A stretch of 64,000 nucleotides of DNA from an uncultured Bacteroidota bacterium (lineage in GTDB: Bacteria; Bacteroidota; Bacteroidia; Bacteroidales; P3): positions 1 through 64,000 of the forward strand of contig CADALO010000005.1 of NCBI GenBank assembly GCA_902788805.1. Reading direction: 5' to 3'. Each line of letters begins with the position of its first letter. Within the stretch, counting starts at the first letter, position 1. The translations under genes were made by a program, and so were the position numbers. Shown piece after piece: positions 1-7,149 of this stretch. Below the pieces are notes generated by a model. That model had not been told where the DNA came from. It ran no database searches and saw only the letters and a list, made by a program, of their open reading frames with translations.

Positions 1-60
1 ATTTATACTCCAGTTATTTGCTGCAAAAATACAAAATAATTCCAAAATGCAAATATAAGG

Positions 61-205
61 TCTCGGAGAGGGGTGGCCGAAGGCCGGGGTGTGTCGCACT
101 GTCGAACAAACAAAGGCCAGGGTGTGTCGCACCGTCGAACAAGCGAAGGCCGGGGTGTGTCACCCCATCAAGCCATTGCAAAGGTGTGTCGCACAATCAA
201 ACAAA
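61..205. repeat. R-type array of about four 33-nt units
   Basis: Four consecutive units of about 33 nt share the core GGTGTGTCGCAC. The first is preceded by CTCGGAGAGGGGTGGCC, which is the right arm of the 47-bp inverted repeat seen whole at 26681-26825 and 42533-42665. Only the right arm is present here; positions 1-60 are AT-rich and hold no left arm. Open frames through the array are by-products of the 33-nt (11-codon) period and are not genes. Confidence 0.85.
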
Positions 206-306
206 CGCATAAACCTGTGCTCCTTCGTTCCTTCGGGACTTTGGCGACGCCTTTCACTGCCAGTTAGCCATTTGTGGCTTATCGCTCGCAAATCGAAAAA
301 AAGTCG

Positions 307-314
307 TATTTTTG
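307..314 (+). promoter_or_regulatory. -7 promoter box (TATTTTTG) of rsmE
   Basis: TATTTTTG matches the Bacteroidota -7 consensus TAnnTTTG and lies 25 nt before the ATG at 339. It also overlaps an in-frame TTG at 312, which argues against that upstream start. Confidence 0.6.
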
Positions 315-338
315 CATCCTGAAAACAAAACCGAAACG

Positions 339-1037
339 ATGCAGTTATTCTTTACAGAAGACATAGAATCAGATATTTGCACACTAAGTGAAGAAGAGTC
401 GAAGCACTGCGTGAAGGTGCTGAGGATGGGTGTCGGCGACGAGCTCTGCGTCACCGACGGCGGTGGCACTCTGTGCCGATGCCGCATCATCGACGCCCAC
501 CCCAAGAGCTGCACCGTCGAGGTAGTGGAGCGCCTGCGCGACTACGGCCGCCGCCCCTACAGGCTGCACATAGCCGTGGCGCCAACCAAGAACACCGCCC
601 GTATGGAGTGGTTTGTCGAAAAAGCGGTGGAAATGGGCGTCGACGAGATTACGCCCATCGTTTGCGACCATTCGGAACGCTGCACGTTGAAGACCGAGCG
701 TCTGGACAAAATAGTGGTGAGCGCTATGAAGCAGTCGCTCAAGGCGTTGAAGCCTGCAACCAACGGGCCGACAGCGGTTAGGGAACTGCTACAGCGACCC
801 TTCGACGGACAAAAGTTCATAGCCTACTGCGATGGCGACAACCGCACGCCGCTGCACAATGCCTACAAGCCTGGCAGCAACGCACTGATACTCATAGGCC
901 CCGAGGGGGATTTCAGTCCCGAGGAGGTGCAGCTGGCGCTGGCCGAAGGGTTCATTCCCGTAACACTTGGCGAGAGCCGCCTGCGCACCGAGACGGCTGC
1001 AATGGCTGCAACGGCCTTCTTTAACCTAATCAACTGA
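339..1037 (+). CDS. rsmE: 16S rRNA (uracil1498-N3)-methyltransferase RsmE
   Basis: This 232-residue protein belongs to the RsmE family of SPOUT methyltransferases, which methylate N3 of U1498 in 16S rRNA using SAM. The N-terminal PUA-like part has SKHCVKVLRMGVGDEL. The C-terminal knotted domain carries GPEGDFSPEE from residue 187 and LGESRLRTETAA from residue 210, the family's SAM-binding signatures. Length is normal. I place the start at ATG 339 because an in-frame TTG at 312 lies inside the -7 box. The gene is 6 nt upstream of the DUF4159 gene, so the two are probably co-transcribed. Confidence 0.95.
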   Translation: MQLFFTEDIESDICTLSEEESKHCVKVLRMGVGDELCVTDGGGTLCRCRIIDAHPKSCTVEVVERLRDYGRRPYRLHIAVAPTKNTARMEWFVEKAVEMGVDEITPIVCDHSERCTLKTERLDKIVVSAMKQSLKALKPATNGPTAVRELLQRPFDGQKFIAYCDGDNRTPLHNAYKPGSNALILIGPEGDFSPEEVQLALAEGFIPVTLGESRLRTETAAMAATAFFNLIN

Positions 1038-1043
1038 AAAGCA

Positions 1044-1703
1044 ATGAAAAGATTAGCGCTTATACTCCTTCTGATTTCGGCTCTCGGCGGACAAACAGCG
1101 TTGGCTCAGAGCCGCACCCAGATTGCTCTGCTGAAATATGGCGGCGGAGGCGACTGGTATGCCAACCCAACCTCGCTGACCAACCTGATTGCCTTCTGCA
1201 ACGCCGACGCCAAGATGAACCTCGACCCGCAGTATGCCACCGTCGACGTGGGCAGTAGCGAGATTTTCAACTATCCCCTGCTCCACATCACCGGCCACGG
1301 CAATGTGGTCTTCTCGTCGCAGGAGGCCCAGAACCTGCGCAACTATCTGATTGGCGGCGGTTTCCTGCATATCGACGACAATTATGGCCTGCGCGAGTTC
1401 ATCGTGCCGCAGATGAAGAAGGTGTTCCCCGAACTTGATTTTGTTGAACTGCCCTTCAGTCATCCCATCTACCACCAGAAATACGACTTTCCCAACGGTC
1501 TGCCGAAGATTCACGAGCACGACAACAAGCCGCCCAAGGGCTATGGCCTGATTTGGGAGGGACGGCTGGTGTGCTTTTTCACTTGGGAGTGCGACCTCGG
1601 CGACGGCTGGGAGGACCAGGATGTGCACAACGACAGCCAGGAAACCCGCCTCAAAGCCTTCAAGATGGGCGAGAATATTGTGCGCTACGCGTTTACGAAC
1701 TAA
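1044..1703 (+). CDS. DUF4159 domain exported protein
   Basis: A 219-residue protein with a signal peptide ending near ALAQS at about residue 22, so it is probably periplasmic. The remainder matches what I know of the DUF4159 family of Bacteroidota: LLHITGHGNVVFS, then a glycine-rich GGGFLHIDDNYG segment, then LPFSHPIYH. The fold resembles glutamine amidotransferase-like domains, but no enzymatic activity is established and I infer none. It follows rsmE by 6 nt and is followed by a P-type inverted repeat that probably ends the transcription unit. Confidence 0.85.
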   Translation: MKRLALILLLISALGGQTALAQSRTQIALLKYGGGGDWYANPTSLTNLIAFCNADAKMNLDPQYATVDVGSSEIFNYPLLHITGHGNVVFSSQEAQNLRNYLIGGGFLHIDDNYGLREFIVPQMKKVFPELDFVELPFSHPIYHQKYDFPNGLPKIHEHDNKPPKGYGLIWEGRLVCFFTWECDLGDGWEDQDVHNDSQETRLKAFKMGENIVRYAFTN

Positions 1704-1735
1704 GAGGAGTGAGAGGTTATTTCTTGGGAAGTTAA

Positions 1736-2020
1736 AGGAAATTAGAGGGGGAGTGAAAGGGGAGTGAGAGTGGAGTGAAAGGGACAAATGTACCGGACGA
1801 TACATTTGTCCCTTTCACTCCTCTATCACTCCTCTATCACTCCACTATCACTCCTCCATCACTCCTCCATCACTCCACTATCACTCCCCCTTCACTCCCC
1901 TTTCACTCCACTTTCACTCCACTTTCACTCCTTTATCACTCCTCCATCACTCCCCTTTCACTCCCCTTTCACTCCCCTTTCACTCCCCTTTCACTCCCCT
2001 TTCACTCCCCAAGAACTTCT
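1736..2020. repeat. P-type long inverted repeat of 11-nt units
   Basis: The left arm, right after the DUF4159 gene, is made of GAGTGAAAGGG-like units. The right arm (about 1801-2020) is some 18 units of CCCTTTCACTC or CTCTATCACTC. The apex is a perfect 20-bp stem, 1773-1792 against 1801-1820, with the 8-nt loop CCGGACGA. The apex contains TACATTTG (1801-1808), which matches the -7 promoter consensus. Nothing in the stretch is a credible gene. Confidence 0.85.
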
Positions 2021-2048
2021 CCCCTTTTCAACCTTTTTTTTGACCAAC

Positions 2049-2081
2049 TTGCGCGCAATATAAAATAATTTTGTATCTTTG
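2049..2081 (+). promoter_or_regulatory. Promoter of mutA
   Basis: A -33-like TTGC at 2049-2052 and a -7 box TATCTTTG at 2074-2081 are separated by 21 nt. Transcription would begin near 2088, leaving a leader of about 30 nt, too short for a cobalamin riboswitch. Confidence 0.65.
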
Positions 2082-2117
2082 TAACTTTAAAAGGATATAT
2101 AAAACAGATATAACACA

Positions 2118-3980
2118 ATGGAAGACAACAAATTGTTCAGCGAATTCCCGCCAGTTTCGACCGAAAAATGGGAAGAAGTGATTAACAAGGACCTCAAAGG
2201 TGCGGATTATGAGAAGAAGTTGGTGTGGAGAACCATTGAAGGTTTCAAAGTGAAGCCCTACTACAGAGCAGAGGATCTGGAAAGCATTGAGTATCTGGAC
2301 TCCAACCCAGGCCAGGCTCCTTATACGCGCGGCAAGCAGGCCGACTGCAACGTGTGGGACATCCGTCAGGACATCACCGAGAAGGACCCTGCCAAGGCCA
2401 ACGCCTTCGCCCTCGACGCCGTCAAACGCGGTGCCACGGCTGTAGGATTCTGCGCCAAAGCCATTGAGACCGAGGAGCAGATGGCTACGCTGCTGAAAGA
2501 CATCTATCTGACTGCAGTGTCGGTACATTTCAACTGCTCGAAAGACTATCTGAAGACCCTGCAGCTCTTTGTGGCTGTGGCCAAGAAGAACGGCTTTGAC
2601 ACCAAGGAGATTAAGGGTACCGTCAACTTCGACATTTTTGCCCACGCTTTGAAGCACGGCGCTTTCCGCAAAGGCGAAGAGGGCGACTATGCCGAGGCCG
2701 TGGAGCTGCTGAACTATGCCAAGGAGAACCTGCCGAAGTTCCGCGTGCTGGCTGTAAACGGCAAGCTGTTTGCCAACGCCGGCTCCAACATCGTGCAAGA
2801 ACTTGGCTTCTCGCTGGCCGAGGCCAACGAGCTGCTTGCCAAGCTGAGCGACAAGGGCTGCGATGTCACCACCGTGGCCAAGAACATCGCCTTCAACTTC
2901 GCAACCGGCGGCAACTACTTTATGGAGATTGCCAAAATACGCGCTGCACGTATGCTGTGGAGCAAGATTGTGGAGCAGTACAAGCCGTCGTGCGACTGCG
3001 CTTGCAAGGCTTATATCAACGCCACATCGCTGACTTACAACAAGTCAATCTTTGACCCGTATGTCAATATGCTGCGCACCACCACCGAGACTATGAGCGC
3101 CGCCATCGCCGGTGCCGACTCCATCAGCGTGGCTCCGTTCGACATCGCCTTCAAAGAGGCCGACGACTTCAGCTACCGCATTGCTCGCAACCAGCAGCTG
3201 CTGCTGAAAGAGGAGTCGTATCTGGACAAGATCGTCGACCCCGCCGCCGGCAGCTACTATATTGAGAATCTGACCGACTCCATAGCCCAGTATGCTTGGC
3301 AGAACTTCGTGGCCATCGAGGACAAGGGCGGTTTCGCCGCCGCTATCCGCGAAGGCTTTGTTCAGGACGAGATTGCCAAGACTGCACAACAGCGCGATAT
3401 GGACATCGCTACCCGCAAGACCACCATCATCGGCACCAACCAGTACCCCAACCTTACGGAGACGATGAATGCCAAGATTGAGAAGAAGGAATGCTGCTGC
3501 TGTCACTGCGAGAAGGGCACCGAGATCAAGACCATCGAACCCTACCGCGGCGCCGAAGCTTTCGAGCATCTGCGTCTGGCCACCGAGCAGTCGGGCAAGC
3601 GCCCCAAAGTATTCCTGCTCACCTACGGCAACCTGGCTATGCGCCGCGCCCGTTCGGGTTTCGCCACCAACTTCTTCGGCGTTGCCGGCTACGAGATAGT
3701 GGACAACAACGGCTTTGCCACTGCTGAAGAAGGCGTGAAGGCAGCTCTGGAGCAGAAAGCTGACATCGTGGTGCTCTGCTCGTCGGACGACGAGTATGCA
3801 GAGATCACCGAGACGGCTTGCAACCTACTGAAAGGCAAGGTCAAGTCTATCGTTCTGGCAGGCTTCCCCAAAGATATGGTTGAGACATACAAGGGCTATG
3901 GCATCGACGAGTTCATCCACGTGAAGACCAACGTCCTCGAGTCGCTCACCAACTTCCAGAAGCTGTTCGGCATTCTGTAA
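2118..3980 (+). CDS. mutA: Methylmalonyl-CoA mutase small (beta) subunit
   Basis: A 620-residue protein resembling the non-catalytic small subunit of B12-dependent methylmalonyl-CoA mutase, which interconverts succinyl-CoA and methylmalonyl-CoA in propionate formation. It has the mutase TIM-barrel part (INATSLTYNKSIFDPYVNML, DPAAGSYYIENLT) and a C-terminal Rossmann-like domain. The cobalamin ligand motif DxHxxG is absent (NLAMRRARSGF occupies the region), as expected for the small subunit. Oddities are a cysteine cluster at residues 459-464 (CCCCHC) in the inter-domain linker and a CDCAC at 292-296. The large subunit mutB, usually adjacent, is not in the window. Confidence 0.93.
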   Translation: MEDNKLFSEFPPVSTEKWEEVINKDLKGADYEKKLVWRTIEGFKVKPYYRAEDLESIEYLDSNPGQAPYTRGKQADCNVWDIRQDITEKDPAKANAFALDAVKRGATAVGFCAKAIETEEQMATLLKDIYLTAVSVHFNCSKDYLKTLQLFVAVAKKNGFDTKEIKGTVNFDIFAHALKHGAFRKGEEGDYAEAVELLNYAKENLPKFRVLAVNGKLFANAGSNIVQELGFSLAEANELLAKLSDKGCDVTTVAKNIAFNFATGGNYFMEIAKIRAARMLWSKIVEQYKPSCDCACKAYINATSLTYNKSIFDPYVNMLRTTTETMSAAIAGADSISVAPFDIAFKEADDFSYRIARNQQLLLKEESYLDKIVDPAAGSYYIENLTDSIAQYAWQNFVAIEDKGGFAAAIREGFVQDEIAKTAQQRDMDIATRKTTIIGTNQYPNLTETMNAKIEKKECCCCHCEKGTEIKTIEPYRGAEAFEHLRLATEQSGKRPKVFLLTYGNLAMRRARSGFATNFFGVAGYEIVDNNGFATAEEGVKAALEQKADIVVLCSSDDEYAEITETACNLLKGKVKSIVLAGFPKDMVETYKGYGIDEFIHVKTNVLESLTNFQKLFGIL

Positions 3981-3985
3981 TAACC

Positions 3986-4059
3986 AAGGGAAGTTAGAGA
4001 GGAGTTAGAGAGAAGTTAGAGGGAAGTTAAAGGGAAGTTAGAGGGAAGTTAAAGGACAA
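3986..4059. repeat. Left arm of the P-type inverted repeat around the four-helix-bundle gene
   Basis: Six consecutive 11-nt units (such as GGGAAGTTAGA and GGGAAGTTAAA) end in GGACAAT. The arm is the imperfect reverse complement of 4490-4557, so the two can pair with the gene at 4075-4467 in the loop. Confidence 0.85.
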
Positions 4060-4074
4060 TTGATTCAGGATTCG

Positions 4075-4467
4075 ATGCCTTACAGTTTTGAGAATATTAT
4101 TGCTTGGCAAAAAGCCCATCAGTTTACCTTGAACGTCTACAGACTTACCAAACATTTTCCACAAGAAGAAACCTTCTGTCTAACTTCCCAATTCAGGCGC
4201 GCTGCCGTATCCATAGAGGCAAATATTGCCGAAGGCTCGAAAAGATTAAGCCGCAAAGCCAAATTGAACTTCTTCAACATCTCTCAAGGTAGCCTTGAAG
4301 AGTGTCGCAATTATATCATTTTGTCAAAAGACTTGGGGTATTTGGACAACCAGAATGCCCAAAGTCTTTTTGACAATATAGAACTTACAAGCAAGTTTCT
4401 GAACGCATATTGTAAAGCCATTGCCAGTAATTCAGGCATCGACGACAACATCAAAGAGGACAATTAG
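4075..4467 (+). CDS. Four-helix-bundle protein (23S rRNA intervening-sequence protein family)
   Basis: A 130-residue protein of the S23 / intervening-sequence-protein family (TIGR02436-like). Family hallmarks are the N-terminal FENIIAWQKAHQF, the central SQFRRAAVSIEANIAEGSKR and the downstream SQGSLEECRNYIILS. Members assemble into basic four-helix-bundle oligomers; some are encoded in stem-loop insertions in 23S rRNA and relatives (Avd) serve diversity-generating retroelements. No reverse transcriptase or variable repeat is present here. The start is ATG 4075; an in-frame TTG at 4060 lies in the repeat arm. The gene fills the loop of a P-type inverted repeat, which I consider its most notable property. 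Confidence 0.88.
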   Translation: MPYSFENIIAWQKAHQFTLNVYRLTKHFPQEETFCLTSQFRRAAVSIEANIAEGSKRLSRKAKLNFFNISQGSLEECRNYIILSKDLGYLDNQNAQSLFDNIELTSKFLNAYCKAIASNSGIDDNIKEDN

Positions 4468-4489
4468 CTTTTATCAAATATAATGTATT

Positions 4490-4557
4490 GTCCCTTAACT
4501 TCCATTAACTCCATTTAACTTCCATTAACTCCATTTAACTTCCCTTAACTTCCCAAT
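4490..4557. repeat. Right arm of the P-type inverted repeat around the four-helix-bundle gene
   Basis: The arm starts with ATTGTCCCTTAACTTCC and continues with about six 9-11-nt units. Its reverse complement resembles the left arm at 3986-4059, including the terminal GGACAAT. Confidence 0.85.
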
Positions 4558-4569
4558 TAGTCCTCTGAA

Positions 4570-5667
4570 ATGACGAGAATGAAAACCTATCCGCTTATCG
4601 ACCGTTACATCTTAGGCAAATACCTAAAGACGTTCCTGCTGTGGCTGGTGCTTATCATCGTCATTGTCATCACGTTCGATGTGTCGGAAAAACTGGATGA
4701 CTTCATCAAGAACCAGGCCCCGATAAGCGAAATTATATTCAAATACTATCTCAACTTCATCCCCAACTTCTTCAACCTGTACGGCCCGCTGTTTGTGTTT
4801 ATCTCGACGCTGTTCTTCACATCGAAGATGGCCGGCAACACAGAGATTATCGCCATTCTGGGCAGCGGCATCAGCTACCGACGTATGCTGAGGCCCTATC
4901 TGCACGGCTCACTGATTCTCGCCATAGGAATTCTGCTCATAGGCAACTTCGTCATACCGCGCAGCAACATACAGCTTAAGATGTTCGAGGACCAGTACAT
5001 CCACACTTCGAAGCGCAGCTTCTACAGCAACCTGCACTTCCAGACAGCTATGGGTGTGCAGGTTAGTTCGTTCAACTACGATGTCAACGAGCAGAGTGCC
5101 ATATTCTTCCAGCAGGACACCTACGACAAGGACGGAAAACTGAAACAGCGTGTAAGCGCCAACAAGATAATATACGACACCGTCGACCTCCTGTGGAAAG
5201 GACAGGGTGTTACCGTACGAACCTTCAACGGCGACAACGAGACGATGAAGACCTATCCCAATACGAAGCTGAGGCTAAAGCTGATGCCTGACGACTTCAA
5301 CCAGGCATCGAAGCAGATAAGCACGATGAACAGCGTGGAGCTGTACCATCACATCCAGCGTGAGAAGATTCGTGGCTCAGGAGCGGTGACGGCGGCAAAA
5401 CTGGAATACTACCAGCGACTGCTCAACCCATTGGCGTTCATCGTAATGACCTTTATCGGTGTTGCTATCTCATCACGCAAGACACGCGGTGGACTTGGCG
5501 TACACCTGGCCATAGGCATAACACTGGCATTCGGATTCATAGTCTTTATGAGGGTGTGCACCGTCTTTGCCGAGAACGGCAACCTGCCGCCTTTCCTTGC
5601 CGTTCTACTGCCACAGCTGACCTTCGGCATAGCAGCATTGATACTAATCAAGAAAGCACCAAAATAG
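4570..5667 (+). CDS. LptF/LptG (YjgP/YjgQ) family permease
   Basis: A 365-residue inner-membrane protein of the YjgP/YjgQ family. Such proteins form the transmembrane part of the LptB2FG ABC transporter that extracts lipopolysaccharide for export to the outer membrane. It has three N-terminal hydrophobic segments (about 16-35, 60-82, 105-130), a long periplasmic beta-rich stretch (about 135-275) and three C-terminal segments ending at KKAPK. The N-terminal YPLIDRYILGKYLKTF is typical. The ATG at 4570 and one at 4579 are both possible starts. I cannot tell LptF from LptG. It lies 10 nt after the right arm of the P-type repeat. Confidence 0.88.
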   Translation: MTRMKTYPLIDRYILGKYLKTFLLWLVLIIVIVITFDVSEKLDDFIKNQAPISEIIFKYYLNFIPNFFNLYGPLFVFISTLFFTSKMAGNTEIIAILGSGISYRRMLRPYLHGSLILAIGILLIGNFVIPRSNIQLKMFEDQYIHTSKRSFYSNLHFQTAMGVQVSSFNYDVNEQSAIFFQQDTYDKDGKLKQRVSANKIIYDTVDLLWKGQGVTVRTFNGDNETMKTYPNTKLRLKLMPDDFNQASKQISTMNSVELYHHIQREKIRGSGAVTAAKLEYYQRLLNPLAFIVMTFIGVAISSRKTRGGLGVHLAIGITLAFGFIVFMRVCTVFAENGNLPPFLAVLLPQLTFGIAALILIKKAPK

Positions 5668-5689
5668 ACGAAAACGAAGACCTAAACGA

Positions 5690-5868
5690 AAACCCCAGAA
5701 ACCATTAAACCTTTAACCCTTAAACCTTTTAACCCTCAAACTTTTTAACCCTAAAACCTTTTAACCCTAAAACCTTTTAACCCTCAAACCTTAAAACCTT
5801 TTAATCCTTTTAATCCTTTCCAACCTTTTAACCCTTTCCAACCTTTTAATCCTTTCCAACCCTTTTAG
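5690..5868. repeat. S-type pyrimidine-rich array before sufE
   Basis: About 180 bp of degenerate 8- to 10-nt units (AACCTTTT, AACCCTAA, AATCCTTTCC) reach to within 3 nt of the sufE start codon. There is no matching purine-rich arm and no coding potential. Confidence 0.8.
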
Positions 5869-5870
5869 CA

Positions 5871-6290
5871 ATGACAATACAAGAAATAGAAGAACAAATC
5901 ATCAACGAGTTCGCCAACTTCGACGAGTGGCTGGACAAGTACAGCTACCTTATTGAGCTTGGCAAGGACTGCCCCGTCATCGACGAGAAAGAGAAGACAG
6001 AGAGCAACCTCATAAAGGGCTGCCAGAGCCGAGTATGGCTTAGCTGCGAGCACCGCGACGGACGTCTGTTTTTTGCCGCCGACAGCGACGCCGTCATCAC
6101 AAAAGGCATAATCGCCTTGCTGATACGCACCTTCAACGGCCAAACACCCAAGGACATACTCGATGCCGACCTGCACTTTATCGACGTTATCGGCCTTAAA
6201 GAGCACCTCTCGCCCAGCCGCTCAAACGGCTTGGTGTCGATGATAAAGCAAATCAAGGCCTACGCCTTGGCATACAAGATAAAAGGATAA
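5871..6290 (+). CDS. sufE: SufE-like cysteine desulfuration protein
   Basis: A 139-residue SufE homologue. SufE accepts the persulfide sulfur from the cysteine desulfurase SufS on a conserved cysteine and passes it to the SufBCD scaffold. The acceptor is Cys51 in KGCQSRVWL, the family signature, and the final helix (SMIKQIKAYALAYK) is typical. The start codon directly follows an 8-nt repeat array. The gene is about 20 kb from sufC and sufD in this window; sufS and sufB are not present. Confidence 0.93.
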   Translation: MTIQEIEEQIINEFANFDEWLDKYSYLIELGKDCPVIDEKEKTESNLIKGCQSRVWLSCEHRDGRLFFAADSDAVITKGIIALLIRTFNGQTPKDILDADLHFIDVIGLKEHLSPSRSNGLVSMIKQIKAYALAYKIKG

Positions 6291-6295
6291 AAAAT

Positions 6296-6422
6296 AGGAG
6301 TTAAAGAAGTTAAAGGAAGTTATCGCGCTTCGCGCTGGAAGTTAAAGGACAATACGGTCCGAGACGGTACATTTGTCCCTTAACTCCCCTTAACTTCCCT
6401 CTAACTCCCTTTAACTCCTCCA
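6296..6422. repeat. P-type inverted repeat between sufE and the SufT-like gene
   Basis: The left arm (6296-6352) is built of AGTTAAAG-type units and the right arm (about 6371-6422) of CTTAACTCCC units. The apex pairs GTTAAAGGACAAT with ATTTGTCCCTTAAC around ACGGTCCGAGACGGTAC. A small extra GCGCTTCGCGC hairpin is embedded in the left arm. TACATTTG at 6368-6375 matches the -7 promoter consensus and points to the next gene. Confidence 0.85.
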
Positions 6423-6435
6423 AAAACAAAGTAAT

Positions 6436-6753
6436 ATGACCCCCAACAAAGAAACCATAAAAGACGCAGTAATCAATTGTCTGCGTAACATCTACGACCC
6501 AGAGATACCTGTCAACATCTACGACCTGGGGCTGATATACAACATCGATGTGGACGACGAGCTTAACGTCAAGGTGCTGATGACGATGACTGCGCCCGAC
6601 TGCCCCGAAGCGGAATATATGTTTCGTGAAGCAAAGGATATGATCAGCTATATCGAAGGCGTGAAGAGCGTCGACGTAGAACTCACCTTCGACCCGCCTT
6701 GGAGCTTCGACAATATGAGTGACGAAACCAAAGCAGAGCTGGGATTTCTATAG
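6436..6753 (+). CDS. MIP18/SufT-like (DUF59) Fe-S cluster assembly factor
   Basis: A 105-residue single-domain protein of the MIP18/DUF59 family, involved in Fe-S protein maturation. It shows the family's YDPEIPVNIYDLGLIYNIDV (residues 15-34), the TMTAPDCPEAEYM segment with the conserved cysteine, and VELTFDPPWS near the C-terminus. The position next to sufE fits a role in Fe-S maturation. Relatives include PaaD, which acts in phenylacetate degradation, but no such pathway is present here. The short leader is the right arm of a P-type repeat. Confidence 0.9.
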   Translation: MTPNKETIKDAVINCLRNIYDPEIPVNIYDLGLIYNIDVDDELNVKVLMTMTAPDCPEAEYMFREAKDMISYIEGVKSVDVELTFDPPWSFDNMSDETKAELGFL

Positions 6754-6756
6754 AAG

Positions 6757-6935
6757 TTAAGGGGAGTGAGAGGGGAGTGAAAGGGGAGTGAAAGGGAAGT
6801 GAAAGGGAAGTGAGAAGGGAGTGAAAGGGAAGTGAGAAGGGAGTGAGAAGGGAGTGAAAGGGAAGTGAAAGGGAAGTGAAAGGGAAGTGAGAGTGGAGTG
6901 AGAGGGGAGTGAAAGGGGGAGTGAAAGGGACAATA
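6757..6935. repeat. One-armed P-type array (GAGTGAAAGGG units)
   Basis: About 16 units of 11 nt follow the stop of the SufT-like gene and end in GAAAGGGACAATACAC, the P-type apex start. The expected pyrimidine-rich partner arm is missing and an unrelated 8-nt array follows. Confidence 0.8.
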
Positions 6936-6946
6936 CACAAACTGCT

Positions 6947-7137
6947 CAACGTATCAACATATCAACGTATCAACAGCTCAACATATCAACAACTCAACAA
7001 CTCAACATATCAACGTATCAACAGCTCAACATATCAACGTATCAACATATCAACATATCAACGTATCAACAGCTCAACAACTCAACATATCAACGTATCA
7101 ACATATCAACGTATCAACAACTCAACACATCAACAAC
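6947..7137. repeat. S-type 8-nt array (CAACATAT / CAACGTAT / CAACAGCT)
   Basis: About 24 tandem 8-nt units, variants of CAACNNNT, run to 13 nt before the start of the permease gene. Three or four unit variants alternate irregularly. There are no unique spacers, so it is not a CRISPR array. Confidence 0.88.
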
Positions 7138-7149
7138 TCAGCCCTCACA

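Noticed and set aside
2082..2117. Cobalamin riboswitch upstream of mutA
   Set aside because: The leader after the promoter is about 30 nt, far too short, and no B12-box-like sequence is seen.
4075..4467. Diversity-generating retroelement accessory protein (Avd)
   Set aside because: The family is related, but no reverse transcriptase, template repeat or variable-repeat target is present in the window.
6947..7137. CRISPR-like repeat array
   Set aside because: Units are 8 nt in direct tandem with no unique spacers, and no cas genes occur in the window.
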